From Tritrichomonas musculus (taxonomy: Eukaryota > Parabasalia > Tritrichomonadida > Tritrichomonadidae), in assembly GCA_039105265.1 (NCBI GenBank), contig JAPFFF010000003.1:2604001-2668000 (forward strand): DNA of 64,000 nucleotides, given 5' to 3'. Below are positions 39,031 to 51,604 of this stretch, piece by piece. A program made the position numbers and the translations under genes. Under the pieces are notes generated by a model. The model was not told where the DNA came from. It searched no databases and saw only the letters and a program-made list of their open reading frames with translations. The first letter of the stretch is position 1. Each line of letters starts with the position of its first letter.

Positions 39031-42000
39031 TTTATTTTCATTCAAAAAAATAAAAATTAGAACATTTATATTGCTTTAAAGAAAATAAATGTCTATTATT
39101 AAAAAATGAAATTAATATATAAAAATTATATTTTAAATGAATGTGTTTTTTAGTTTATTTTCAACAAAAACTCAAAATCAGTAAATATATGACTTTTTAA
39201 AAAAACTCTATTTTTATGTTTTCACATATATTTTTTCATTTATATTATTTATATAATCTATAAGAGCGAAAATTTAAATAAAATATATTATTATTAAGGA
39301 TCAAATAATTATCAGATTTTGAAAAAGAAGATTTAATTTATTCTTTAAATGTATATGTGTGTTATATTTTCCAATAAGTATCAATATGCAAATTAAATTT
39401 TGTAGAAAATTTTCAAATAGGTACTTTTAATTCATAAAAAAATTTTTCAATAATAAATGATCTTAATGAAGCATATTAAACAAATGGATGCACTTTGGTA
39501 ATTTATTTATATCTTATGCCTTTTATTTGAGAAATTAAAGATATAAAAATGTTTTTATTTTCATAGAAAAAAAATTGAATGCATTGAAAAATTGTGAAAT
39601 AAATAAAATCATTTTTTTTATGAATTATCTTTTTTTTTTACACAAAATAACATGAGGAATTATTTGTTTTCTAAATATATGCTTTTCATAAATTAAAAAA
39701 ATAATGACTGCTTTATGAAATTTTGTGTTTTCAGTTTTTGATAATTATTCAGCCAAACCAATAAAAAATTACTAGAAATGTAAAACCCTTTAAAGAAGGG
39801 GGTAAATAAAGATTTATTATTTGTTAAGAATTTATAACTTTAAACGATATTAAAATTTTTTGATCAAAAAACTAAACGTATTATAATGCAAAATAGATAG
39901 TAAATGCGCATATTAATAAAATACCAAATAGATAAACATGTTTATTTCGTAGAATTGTAAAAAAAAAACCTAAACGCATTTAAAACGTTTAGAATTATAT
40001 TCGGAACCCAATAAAAAAGCATTATCTTGGTATTTTTCATGAGAATAACCTATTTTCCAAAGTAAAACTAGAAGAAAAATCAAAACATAAATAAAGGTTA
40101 AAATATAAACAAATTTAATACAATTTTGTGAAATCACATTGATTTTTTTGAATGTAGTATAAGATTGATTTGATATAAAAATAATTTTATCCTTCTTTAT
40201 TGAAAAGTAAGAAATGATTAAAATATATATTATAAATATAAATATTATAATAAGGATAAATTAAAATAATAAAAACATAAATACTTTTATTTTTTGAGAT
40301 ATATTTGTTTTTTACTTTTTTAGAAAAACAAATGTTTTTTTGAAATGTCTGTCTTTTTGCGGCAAAGCGAGTTATTTGTTAAATTTTTGATTTTAATGAA
40401 TATATATATTATTCATAAAAATTTCCTTAAAAAAATGAGTGTCTTATTGAAAAAAAGTCAGCTATATCAATAAGTCGAAAGAGTTCTCGCGGTTCAATAA
40501 TATAATCATATATGAACATGTTTACTAAAATTATAATTTAACTTTAAATTGATATTTTTAAGCATAAATAAGGATAATCATGATTTATAATTTCAATATG
40601 TATACAAATATTCAAACATTATTCTCAATTTTTTGTGAAAGCCAAAAAATAAAAAAAAAACTTAGATATTTTGAGAAAAATTAAACGAATTTCTGATAAA
40701 ATAAAATAACAAAATAATATATATATATATATATATAAATGAATATATTATACTTTTTATAAAATGTATAATGTATTATTTCACTAAAGCTTGAATTTTT
40801 GGCTTACAGGCTGTTATATAGTGCAATTTGTATTGAAAAAGTTTATCTATTGTTGTATTCAATTTACTTTTTGAGAAATCCGGTTAAATAAGCTTCTAAA
40901 AATGTTCAAACTGCAAAAAAGTCCAAAGCGCGCAATCTCTTACTATCTCAAAATCAGATTATCTCTTTTCCTCCAAAAAGAAAAGCAATGAAATTTATAA
41001 AATATTTATGCTTTTGCTGACTTCTTGATATATATTTAGTATTGCTAGCTTACAATATTCTCCATTTCTTGGCTTTTAGATCAAATAAACAAAGGTATTC
41101 ATCATAATGATACTCTTTTTTTTCTAACGCTAGACTAATGCTTAATATTCCAACAAAATCTTTTAGATAAATACATGATAATAATGTCCTAATTGACACT
41201 TTAGTTTGAGAAATTATTCTATTTTTTATTATATTGTATATTCATGACTTTTAAAGATCCCTCAATTGTGCGCCTACTTTTTATAAAACATTTTTTTTTT
41301 TTTTTTAGGAGTGTGAGCTTTTGGAGTATTCTTAGATAAGATTCGTGAAGCTGAACTTGTGGAGAAGAAGTATAGGCTAGGGGAAATAGCAACCTCAGCC
41401 CATATTGCCATTAATTCTTGTTAGGCGGTATTTTTCTATACTTATCAATTTCATACATAAAATCCCAATATCTTTAAAATCAAATACCAACATCATAACC
41501 ATTGCCCTTAGCTTAATTTTTTATCTTTTATAATTTCACCCCTCAAGAAGTACTTTCTAATAATTACCCTTCCAATTATACCAATAATATCTTCCTTTTG
41601 CATGCCTTAAGTATATATAAAGAGTTTTTAATTCGCTCATTAGTATGATGGGAAAAAATTAAATTGTAGTCTTTATAACATTCATAACTATATTATATAT
41701 AATGAACATACTTGCACTATTTTGGTCACCATCAGTTTTTTCTTCTTCATGTTGAAATATAAAGAATCAATACAAAAAAAGTGTTTGCATATCTCAAATT
41801 TAAGGTAATATATATTCAGAATGACATGAATATCATTCATTTATGCTAATATAAAAGAGAAAGTACAATAGAACGAATATACATGAATCAAAACTAAGTT
41901 ATTTTTTTGTTTACATGGAGATTCATGATATTATTATATATTTTTTATGTAATGTTTTAAAAAAGTAATAAAATAGTATTTTTTATTAGTTTCTCCTTTG

Positions 42001-43697
42001 AAATTTAAAAATTTAAATATATTATATATATATGTGATTGGATACATATCAATTATATGTTTAAATTATGCTAAAATAATATACATATTCATATATTTAT
42101 ATTTTTAGGTCAATCTTATAAAGCTCTCAATTTATTTTTTGAATGAAAACATAAATTTCTCATTAAAAATTATATTATTATTATTATTTAATTTGATATT
42201 AGGCATATATATATAAATAACAATAGTTATATTTTTAATATATATCTTCAATTTATCCAAATTATCGAGATGATTATATATTTTAGTCAATTATCTGAAT
42301 AATATCATTTTAACAGGAATATATATGAGAATAATATTATATAACTGTTGTTTTACCAAATATCATGTGAAGATCAAAAATGTATAGTAATTTCAAACTT
42401 TTCAAAACTAAATAAATTCATAAAATTATAAATGATAATAATATTTGCATAGAAATATAGTTGATAATCTTATTAAGTTAAGTAAATCTTTTTTATATAA
42501 AGGAAAGCAAAGGTTTTTCATTTAAATTTCATGAATTCTTTAATAAATAAAATATTTTTCGCGTAATTATATATTATAAGTGAAAATAAAATAGATAATT
42601 TTGGATTAAAGTCTTATTAATTATATATTTACAAAATCATCTTATTTCATCTAAAAAAAAAAGTATTTTCATTTTTTAACCTATTGTAAAATCTAATTAT
42701 ACTGTTTTTAAAGTATTATTGATCAAAAAAAAAACTTATTCAAAACATATTTAGAGATATTTAAATTTTATTATGCATCAATGCTTGTGAATAACCACAA
42801 TTATTCCTCAGAATCTTCTCAATTTTTCCCTTCTCAAATATGAGTAGATTGACTTTAGCGGCAAAAATAATTCAAAATATAAAATTAAAATATCTTATTA
42901 TATAACATATAATATAGGTATTAATATATATTATAATTATTATATAACATCTAATATACAAATATACATATTACATTATATTTAATACTTATTATATCAA
43001 ATTTATGATACTTTAATTGTTAATTCAAAATTTTCTTTGAAATATTGTTAATAAAAAAAATAACCTTTTCAAATTAAAATGTATCAATATCTTAATATAT
43101 TATGAATATGAATACTTTACCGGAAATAAATATAAATATAAATAAAAAATAAACAATTAAAAATAGATTTATATTATGAAAAATAAAACATAAAAACCAA
43201 ACCATTTTATATAAAAAATTTAATATATAAAAAGCTATATTTCACTTGGAATTCGATATTATATGTTGATAAAAACGCAATCATATACAATTTATTAAAA
43301 AGAAACAATTTTTTGGAAATTTCAAATAATTTCCAAAATACGCTTTTTTTAATTCTATTATAATATTTTGATAATCAAGCTTCATTATAACCAAAATATT
43401 GCAAAATTTTCTTTTTTTATATTTTCCATTTAAAAGATATAATAACCCATTAAAATGAATTTCTTCAAAATTTACTCAAAGTCAGCCTAGTTGATTTTCA
43501 TGTAATATTCAATAAATATTATCATTTATACTTGATATAATTTATTTTTTGAATCTAATATCTTTATATCATATGTCGATTATTCCCAATTTTTAAAATA
43601 TTTCTCCCAAAGATTAAAAATGATCTTAAAAAAATACCGGTAACATAATAATTTATTTTTCTAAATTGCATTAAAATTTATAATTGTTTTTTAAAAA
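39031..43697. other. 4.7 kb AT-rich DNA between inverted repeats, no gene seen
   Basis: No frame longer than about 60 codons. A short stretch near 41310-41420 has higher GC and reads GVFLDKIREAELVEKKYRLG on the plus strand, which may be a gene relic. A TA dinucleotide repeat lies near 40718-40735. Nothing else can be named. Confidence 0.5.
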
Positions 43698-43855
43698 CCT
43701 GGCGTTTTTGAAAAAACGAGTTTTTTAATTTTACCTGGCAGAAGGTCAAATGTGGCGTTTTTGATTTTTTTAAAAAATATTGATCAAAAACGCCTTTAGA
43801 AAAAGTGAAAAATTGAGTAGTTGGAAAAAAATTGAATAGGCGTTTTTGATTTATC

Positions 43856-43859
<4 letters not shown>
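43698..43859 (-). repeat. 163-bp repeat, arm 2
   Basis: Inverse of 38867-39030 with only about three differences by eye. A poly-T run follows on its outer side at 43859-43910. Confidence 0.85.
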
Positions 43860-43915
<56 letters not shown>

Positions 43916-44029
43916 AAAAAATTAATCTGCTCTTGATATTAAATAAAAATTAACAATATTGAAATAATTATATTAATAGAAAGGCACCATTCATAAAATT
44001 ATATTTCTATAAAAAAATTGAATATTTGT

Positions 44030-44064
<35 letters not shown>

Positions 44065-44460
44065 ATCACTCAATTCACTTTTTCTAAAAAATACAAACGC
44101 TCAATTTGGCTGTTAATGAGTGAATTTATAGTGCATTTTTAGTTAATCCATTTGTTAATGCTATTAACGAACCAGGTCTAGTATATTTTAATTCAACATG
44201 TCTGTGCTGATTAATATCTAAATATATTTTGTGAATTACATGCTAATCTTGTTTATTTTTGTTTATAAACAATTATTCAAATGAACATTATAATTTATGT
44301 GCTATTTTAAATTAAATCCTAAAAATGGTTGAAAAAGAAGCATATAAAATTAAAAAACCAAAATTAACGTACACGTGAAGGAAGTATTGAATTTATAAGA
44401 TTCAACCAGTAAGTACACAAAAAATATTTTTTTAATATACTCTGCTAATAAAATACCAAC
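43859..44460. other. Homopolymer-rich spacer
   Basis: Poly-T of about 50 (43859-43910) and poly-A of about 30 (44032-44062). Right after the poly-A, TCACTCAATTCACTTTTTCT resembles part of the 163-bp repeat. No gene seen. Confidence 0.55.
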
Positions 44461-44462
44461 AC

Positions 44463-44515
44463 CCGCTAGGACATTCCGCACTTACGTGCGTTGGCCCGAA
44501 GGGCCTTCCGCTAGG
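44463..44515. repeat. GC-rich hairpins with direct repeats at element B's left edge
   Basis: CCGCTAGGA occurs at both ends of a 53-base block that also contains hairpins GCACTTACGTGC and GGCCCGAAGGGCC. This is consistent with a terminal structure of element B. Confidence 0.7.
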
Positions 44516-44588
44516 AATCCACTGTTAAATAGACAAAAAAAAATAATTAAAACCCTTACTCGTCGAATCGTCGATTCTAGGATTTGTT

Positions 44589-45053
44589 TTACAAATCATC
44601 AAGAACAATATCTTGATGGTTTCCTTTAAATATTTGTGGTTCAGGTATTTCATATTTCTCACGAAGTTTCAAAATCATTTCTTGATTTGATTTGTTAATT
44701 CGTTCAATTGAATAATTGTAAAACGAATGTTCTTTAAATGTTTGAACATCTGTGTTACCATTAACAAATGTTTCAAAAGAATTTATGTTAATCCTTCGTC
44801 GGAGATTTGATGTTAGAATTACATGTTCAAGATTCATATCTTTCAATTGATTTGGATATAAGCGTGTGATTTTTTTGTCAACGTTTGTTAATGAAATGTA
44901 TAACACACGAACAAGGTAAGTACCTTTTCCGATATTAATTGGAAATCGTTCACAAAGTAATGTAAAATCACATTTTTGATATTCATCTGGATTTGGAAGT
45001 AATGAGATTAATGAATTGATGTATTCATATACTCGAAGGTTTGTTGTTGTCAT
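44589..45053 (-). CDS. Unknown protein of element B, 154 aa
   Basis: Starts MTTTNLRVYEYINSLISLLP, from an ATG preceded by the same type of T/A-rich leader as the other genes of element B. It is a mixed alpha/beta protein with no motif I recognise. The C-terminus is charged (LREKYEIPEPQIFKGNHQDI). It is the last gene before the left edge, and a hairpin (GAATCGTCGATTC, 44564-44576) follows its stop codon. Confidence 0.5.
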   Translation of the reverse strand: MTTTNLRVYEYINSLISLLPNPDEYQKCDFTLLCERFPINIGKGTYLVRVLYISLTNVDKKITRLYPNQLKDMNLEHVILTSNLRRRININSFETFVNGNTDVQTFKEHSFYNYSIERINKSNQEMILKLREKYEIPEPQIFKGNHQDIVLDDL

Positions 45054-45130
45054 TTGATTACAAAATAAAAAATTGAAAATAAATTTTAAAAATTGAGTTC
45101 GAGAAGAAATGAGAAAAAAAATAAATTTGA

Positions 45131-45481
45131 TTAATTATGTAAATTGTTATCATTAATAGGAAATTTGATTTTAATTTCATCTTGCTCTGCGAAATAATTT
45201 TCATTTAAATTAGGTAATAGAACATCATCTTTATCATACATTTTTCGGTTAGTGTATACACCATTAACATCATCCCAATAACGATTATCATAAAATTCAT
45301 CATCATCATCATCATCATCATTAATAATATATTGATTCCAATCTTCAGTCGCTGACAAGTCAGCTTCATCTGACGCCTCATCATCAGAATACAAATAATG
45401 AGAATCAGCTAGTATATTTAAAATTTCTTTAGTAGTAAGTTCAATATTATTGTTTGCAACTTGGTTATTATTTGTTGTCAT
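45131..45481 (-). CDS. Small acidic protein of element B
   Basis: About 116 residues from the ATG at 45481 (MTTNNNQVANNNIELTTKEI). I prefer this start because it fits the MTT-type starts and leaders of the neighbours; the upstream extension is AT-rich leader. The middle is strongly acidic, with seven consecutive Asp residues (ATC repeats on the plus strand), then YDNRYWDDVNGVYTNRKMYD. No family is recognised. Confidence 0.5.
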   Translation of the reverse strand: MTTNNNQVANNNIELTTKEILNILADSHYLYSDDEASDEADLSATEDWNQYIINDDDDDDDEFYDNRYWDDVNGVYTNRKMYDKDDVLLPNLNENYFAEQDEIKIKFPINDNNLHN

Positions 45482-45562
45482 TTTATAGTAGAAAAAAAAA
45501 TTAAAAAAAAATAAATTTGAAAAATTAATTTTTGAAAACTGAATTTTGAAATTGAATTCGAA

Positions 45563-45822
45563 TATGAGATTTCTCATAGTCAGTTTTGACATTGGTTCGG
45601 CACATAGTGCCTTAGGACAACTTTGTTGTCCGTTTTACAGCTTGGTTTTCAACATTTATTCTAGAGGGGAAATTCCCCCTTTCGTTTTGACATAGGATTT
45701 CATAGTTGATTTTCAACATTTATTCATGTGCGGGAATTCCCGCAAGCGATTTTGACATTGGTTCCAACAGCTAGTTTTCAACGTTTATTCGTGTAGGAGT
45801 TTTCTCCTAGACGCAAAAAAAA
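45563..45822. repeat. Array of hairpins with changing stems
   Basis: Five short palindromes with different stems: TATGAGATTTCTCATA, GGACAACTTTGTTGTCC, GGGGAAATTCCCC, GCGGGAATTCCCGC and TAGGAGTTTTCTCCTA. They are separated by related spacers: TTTTGACATTGG after a stem and TTTTCAACATTTATTC before the next one. Pairing is kept while the stem sequence changes. Confidence 0.8.
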
Positions 45823-45839
45823 TAATTTTGTTAAGTAAT

Positions 45840-46625
45840 TTATTCCTGAAATTCATTAAAATATGTTTCAATCAATTCATGCAAATCATCAAGTATGTCA
45901 CGTTCGATTATAATTGTATTTCCATTAATAATTGCTCCATCGTTATCAAAATTCTCTTTGACAATATTTTTAATATCATTATTACAACTCATTGAAATCG
46001 GAAGGTTCTCTCTAAAGAACCAATTCTCGTTTGGATTATCATAATGTTGTCGAACTTTGTTGAAGTAATCTTTATGTCGTCGTATTAAATGTAGTTTCAC
46101 ATAAGTATTATCATAAGGAATTGCTTCCTTCCATACAAAGAATATATAATCGCGCTCACGATAATTTGGAACGACACGAGGAGTTATATTGTTAATTTGA
46201 TTTTGTTTTTCATTGAGTTGATTTTGTTTTTCATTGATTAGATTTTGTAATTGAATTCGTTGTTGTTCAAAGTATGAATCAAGAAGTTTGAGAATATAAT
46301 ATGAATACTTTGGTGAAGACCAAATAGTAATATGATTAACAAGTAAACGATTGACATAGTACCCTCTTAATCCAATTGGAAGATTTGAACGGTTTTCATA
46401 TAAATTTTGCAAGGAGCATTTTTCTGCCTCTTGCATTTCTTTCAATAATTCTTTAGTTGAATCATTTTCAAACCATTTATTGGCACGTTTATTTGAATGA
46501 CAAGCATCGATTATAGATTGCATTTGATAAAAGTCATCGGATTTTGAATGAATGATTCGAAGTTGTTCGTTATATTGAATATATTCGTATTCATCATTAA
46601 TTGGTTCAACAATTGATGTGTTCAT
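45840..46625 (-). CDS. KilA-N domain protein
   Basis: A 261-residue protein. Residues 15-120 form a KilA-N DNA-binding domain; the diagnostic C-terminal part reads RGYYVNRLLVNHITIWSSPK then KLLDSYFEQQ. A short coiled linker (LNEKQNQLNEKQNQ, an exact doubling) follows. The C-domain (YIFFVWKEAIPYDNTYVKLH) resembles the DUF3627-type tail found with KilA-N in large DNA viruses. KilA-N genes are abundant in trichomonads and in large DNA viruses. The likely role is DNA-binding regulation or replication control of element B. It follows the polymerase on the same strand, 107 bases downstream. Confidence 0.75.
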   Translation of the reverse strand: MNTSIVEPINDEYEYIQYNEQLRIIHSKSDDFYQMQSIIDACHSNKRANKWFENDSTKELLKEMQEAEKCSLQNLYENRSNLPIGLRGYYVNRLLVNHITIWSSPKYSYYILKLLDSYFEQQRIQLQNLINEKQNQLNEKQNQINNITPRVVPNYRERDYIFFVWKEAIPYDNTYVKLHLIRRHKDYFNKVRQHYDNPNENWFFRENLPISMSCNNDIKNIVKENFDNDGAIINGNTIIIERDILDDLHELIETYFNEFQE

Positions 46626-46703
46626 TTTTGAATAAGAAAAAAAATTAATAAAAAAAATAAATTTGAAAAATTAATTTTGGAAAATCGTTTTTAAATTAAT
46701 TTC

Positions 46704-46728
46704 GAAGATGGGGAATTCCCCTATCTTC
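46704..46728 (-). terminator. Hairpin after polymerase B of element B
   Basis: GGGGAATTCCCC (46710-46721), flanked by AAGAT/ATCTT, lies just after the polymerase stop codon. It belongs to the same series as the array at 45563-45822. A role in 3'-end formation is inferred from position. Confidence 0.4.
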
Positions 46729-46732
46729 CATT

Positions 46733-49700
46733 TCATTGAATAATGTAATCGTTTGCAGTAATTCCTTTAATGAAAGGTGCACATGAATTATTTTCTAAAA
46801 CAATCATTTTTGTATGAAGTCCAGTTAAAGCATTTTTTTGAACAGTTAATTTTGACATTTGATTTCCATTCTTTTGAAGATTAATATTCTTACCTTGTTT
46901 AACAGAATTGTTTTCAATAATATCTTTATAATCAGATGATTTGATTACATTCTTCTTAAGCGATACTCCTTTTAATTTTAATGATTTGGTTTGACCATCA
47001 TTATTCCAAATGGTATAACATTTAGGTGCAAGAACAATCATGTTTTCACTTGTTTTTTCAATAGCACAACCAAGAACCTTTTTTTCATCTTCAATTGTGT
47101 TAATTGAAGGGTTTAGCATGAATTCGTATACATGTTTGTCATAGAATTCTTTGTTTTTGATAACATGATTGAATAATTGAGTTGGAGGTTCATTTGGGTC
47201 ACCTGAAACAGCATAGTACATTGAATCAGTATCTCCTTCAATATAATGAATTTTATCCATGTCCAAGCATTTGTTCATGAAATCATAATAGAATGTTAAA
47301 TACCAGAATTTAGCATTATCAAGCGTCCAAAGTGATTCTTGTAAACAAGTTGTGCAATGATATGATTTAGGAGAATGTTGAATCATAAATGTATTATCAT
47401 TTAATTGAGCACCACCCATGTATGTTTGTGATATAATTGATTGGTAAGCCTTATTTACATCACAGATTTTGATTTTTGAGAACTTCTCAGTATTCATTCC
47501 ATCATATCCATAAGAACCATTCATTGAGATTTTATAAAATTTTTCGTTCGCTTTGCTCAAGTCGCTTTCAGCGCCATTCCCATGTTCCTTTCCAGATATG
47601 ATATCTTGACGTTTTTTCATAAATTCGTTAACAAATTGATTAAATCCAGTGTGACATTCATATTGTGAAACAGATTTGACATCATCGATTATCAATCCAT
47701 GGTCAAGAAGGAACCAGAGGTAATAATTTGAGAAAACCATGTATTCCCCATTTGTGTCAAGCAACATTGTTAATTTACGTTCTTCCTTATCGATTGAATT
47801 TAAATTGTTTGATTTCATGTAATTGTACATGTATGAACCAATTGTTTCTTCATTATTTGTGATATTAATGTTTCGAAATACTGGTGGGAAATTAATGAAA
47901 TAATTGATTTTCGATTTAGGACAAGATAGTTTCACAACAGCATAGAAAACATAATTTGGTTTATTTGAGAAACGTGAATTTGAAGTTATGATTTTCATAC
48001 AACGTTCTCGAGATTGTTTATCCTTTGCTTCAATCCTTCTGATGAAAGCACCTGGCATGAACATGATTCCACCATGGTACTTAATAAATGGATGTGGATT
48101 TGATGAAAATGATGAAGGATAAACTGAATTGAAATCAATTCCAAGAATATGTGTTTGAACGTTTGGCGTATCATATGAGATTACCTTGTTATTAATTCCG
48201 TCGTAACGGAATTTGTTGATATGAGTTTCACCTTTGATGTTAACACGATGCATTACATTTGATAGTCCACCAGCAATTGCATTTCGAATTGTATAATATT
48301 CATCTTCATTATTTATCAAAGTTGGAAGATGATGTAATTTACAATATTTTTTTAATTGAATTCTCAATGCAGTTATTTTTAGGTCATCTCGTTTTCGAAG
48401 TTTATTACATTCAGCACAAGCCAACAAACAATTTGAAAATTCATGTCCAATATCATTGTTAATTCTATCAAGAGTTGGTTTATTTTGATATGTGAAATGC
48501 TCTTTACAAAGATGACATTTACCTTTAATTGGGTCATTGTAAAGTTTGAGAAATGCATCGTAATCATTTTTAGAAACACATTTTGAAAGGTCTCTTTTAG
48601 GGTTATGAGTAAGATTGTATCGTTCATCTTGTTTGTAATAATTTTCACATTTGAATTGCCACCATTTAGGGTTTGGCATGAATTCATTGTATTTGTGTAT
48701 AGGATTATAATTTTCATGAGGATTGAAATCCTTGTATGCCAGAGCATATTTTATACAAGATGCATTCTTAGATAATGAGAGATTGGATATCAAATCGACT
48801 TTATATTGAGCATTGAGTTGAATTAAATTGTCAATTGGTTTAATCATCATTTCAACATCATTGTCATTATAAGCAAGCAAGTAATCCCATCGTGCTTTAT
48901 AGTTTTTAGCATCTTCGAGATAGATTTGATAATCAGATTCTGAGAGTGGATTTTTTTGGTTGAGATAGCTGTCAAAGTCGTTGTATGAAAATGGTTCAGA
49001 TTTAGATAATACTACATTATAGTTTGATGAATTGATAGCTTCATATGGGAAAACACCTTTTACAGAATTAGTTTCACCACCAAAATCGATACCAAATTGT
49101 TTTAATGTACCTCCAGCAACAAATGATTGAGCATCAATAAATCGTAATTTTGTTGGAAGATGGTCTGAAACGAGAATGAACTGTTTTAATGAAGATATTG
49201 TTCCGATTAATGAGTTTGATTCAACATGCCAGTGCAAATGATTAAGATATTTCTTGAACAAATTAGAATCAAATCTTGAAGAGTTAAATCCGAAAACGGT
49301 TATTGTATAAATATTTGTATCAATATCATAAATTTTATCAGCGGGTAGGAACGATTTGTCATATTTAATTTTATCATTCAGTACTTCCATCGATTGTTCG
49401 AACAACCATGAAATCCATTCTGGAATAAACTCTTCAGAATCCTTTAGAGAAAAGTGTTTAGTGATTAATCCTGAAGATAATTTAACACATGAAGCAACAG
49501 AAAGAGGTATTAAACGTGAATTGATTACAGTTGAATCAGAAATCGATTTGTTAACTGATTGCTCCATCGTTTCAAAATCGTATGTCATATAATAAATGTT
49601 AGGTTTCCATTCTAAATCGTATGCCAAACAATATTCATAAACAGGGTTATTTAAGATATGTGGACAAAATGGAAGTGGTTCCTTGTTTGGAATAAAGTTC

Positions 49701-51604
49701 TTCTTGAAAACACCATCACAATGTTTGACATGAGATTCAAATCTAAACATATTTTTAGGTCCACGATGAGTATATGAATGACATTTTGGACAAATATGTA
49801 TTTGAGTTAGTTTTTCAGCATCTTTAATGTACATGATATGAATAATTTGGTCTTTAGAGAAAAGCAATGCAGAATGTGTTGGATAAGTTTTATCGAAAAA
49901 CCATTGTTCAGATAAGTCATAATATGAAGAATTATCAGTTTTAGTGAACTCATATATATTGATATTTAGATAATGCTTTTTAGCCAATTCTTCCATTTGT
50001 TCCATCGTTACTCCTTTAAATTCTTTGAGAATATTTAATCCTTGTTTTGGAATTTTGGTGTTATATTCAATATTATGTTCTTTGAGAAGTATTTTTTTAG
50101 CAACCTTAGTTCGTTCCTTTATTTGATATTTTTGAGTGTTTGCAAGTTTATGTATTTCAACATTATTTACAATTATGACATCACTCAAACAGATTGCAAG
50201 AAATCGATAGAAACATAATTTATCATCTTCATTGTCAGCAATAATGCATTCACTTCTTAAAAATTCAATTGGTAAATCTTTAATATGTCCAGTAACCTTT
50301 CGCATTCGTGAGACAGTAAATGAAATTGAACCAACGATTGTTAATTTAGTTGATGAAGTTGATGTTTCATATGAATTGAGATTCGATTCAATATACATTT
50401 TAACATAATCAAGGTCCTGTAATGATGATATTATTATAGGAATTGTAGATTGATAATTTTTCCAATTAATATTTCGTGCTTCATATTCGAAATGGTCCTT
50501 TTCTTCATTCTCCACATCATGAACAGGAGTTTCAAATACACCAGATAATTGGAAATGAATTTTGAATGGTTTGAGTTCTCTATCAAATACTTGATGTAAT
50601 GATTCGAAAATTTGATTTAATGATGAGATTTGATTGAAATAATAAATAACAATTGGGGAGCCATTGTATTCCTCTTTATCAACATAATCTTTATCATATT
50701 AGGTATAATAATCCCAAACCTCAACTGCTTTATCAAAATCATGTGGTTCATTAATCATAAGGTAATCATTGTGTTTTGACTTAAATTTATGATTGAATTT
50801 ATCAAGATATTCATATAATTCTTCGTTTTCAGGAACATAATATTCAAGTAAATGGGATTTATCATGAATTTCTTTTTGTTCAATTTTCTTGAGAGTTGGT
50901 GTTTTAGATTCTTTTATCAAATTAATTGCATCATCAATTGCATCGCGAGCACGTTTAATTGCATTTTCAAGTTTTTCTTTTTTCAATTGATTATCAAATT
51001 TGTTCTGAGAATTAATTCTTGTAAGTTCATCTATAGCATTGATTTGTTTGTATTCGTTTTTATCAAATTTGTTGAAGAAATTATTATCATCACGAACTTG
51101 TTTATCATGAAATTCTTGATTGATTTGTTGTTGTTGTTCATTGAAATATTGATAATCAGATTCATTTGGTTGTTCATCTTCATAAAATGATTCACGATTT
51201 AATATATCTTGATAATTGTGTTCATAGGATTTAATTCATTCATGCTGTTTATTATAATATTGATTATATGTTTCATTCAATTCATCATCATTAATCGATT
51301 CATTATTAATATAATCTAGATAATTTTGTTCATATTGACGACGATTTTGTTCATGAGTTATGAAATTATCAAGTTTTATCAGAAAATCATCACTATTATT
51401 GAAATCAAGCCCAATTATTTGTTGTGCATTATGTTGATTAAGATATGTATATAATGTTCTGATATTTCGCAATTTAGCACCTCCTCGATATCGACGAGTA
51501 TCTGCAATTTCAAGATTTTCATTAAGTCCTTGATTAATATTATTAATGGATTCAACAACATCGTTATTAGTAAAATCAATAAATGAATTTTGGTTGAAAG
51601 CCAT
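46733..51604 (-). pseudogene. DNA polymerase B of element B (broken)
   Basis: A large family B polymerase on the minus strand. From the N-terminus: an Asn/Gln-rich charged region; a domain ending with a zinc-finger-like ICPKCHSYTHRG...HVKHC pattern typical of Polinton-type polymerases; exonuclease motifs (TYDFETME, FGFNSSRFDSNLF, YNDNDVEMM); an HNH-like cysteine insert (CHLCKEHF, TLDRINNDIGHEFSN, CAECNK); then palm motifs DFNSVYPSSF, ISMNGSYGYD and EGDTDSMYY. It would copy the element by protein priming. All polymerase motifs are recognisable. The gene is broken, with about two breaks, both in the N-terminal part. Confidence 0.85.

Noticed and set aside
38668-39060. Open frames with poly-Lys or poly-Phe on either strand
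   Set aside because: They arise from the poly-T tract and the 163-bp repeat and have no protein character.
41280-41460. Functional gene around GVFLDKIREAELVEKKYRLG
   Set aside because: Only about 35 codons are open, with no start codon; at best a relic.
45131-45592. Longer start for the acidic protein of element B
   Set aside because: The extra N-terminus is translated leader sequence (Phe/Lys-rich); the ATG at 45481 matches the start style of its neighbours.
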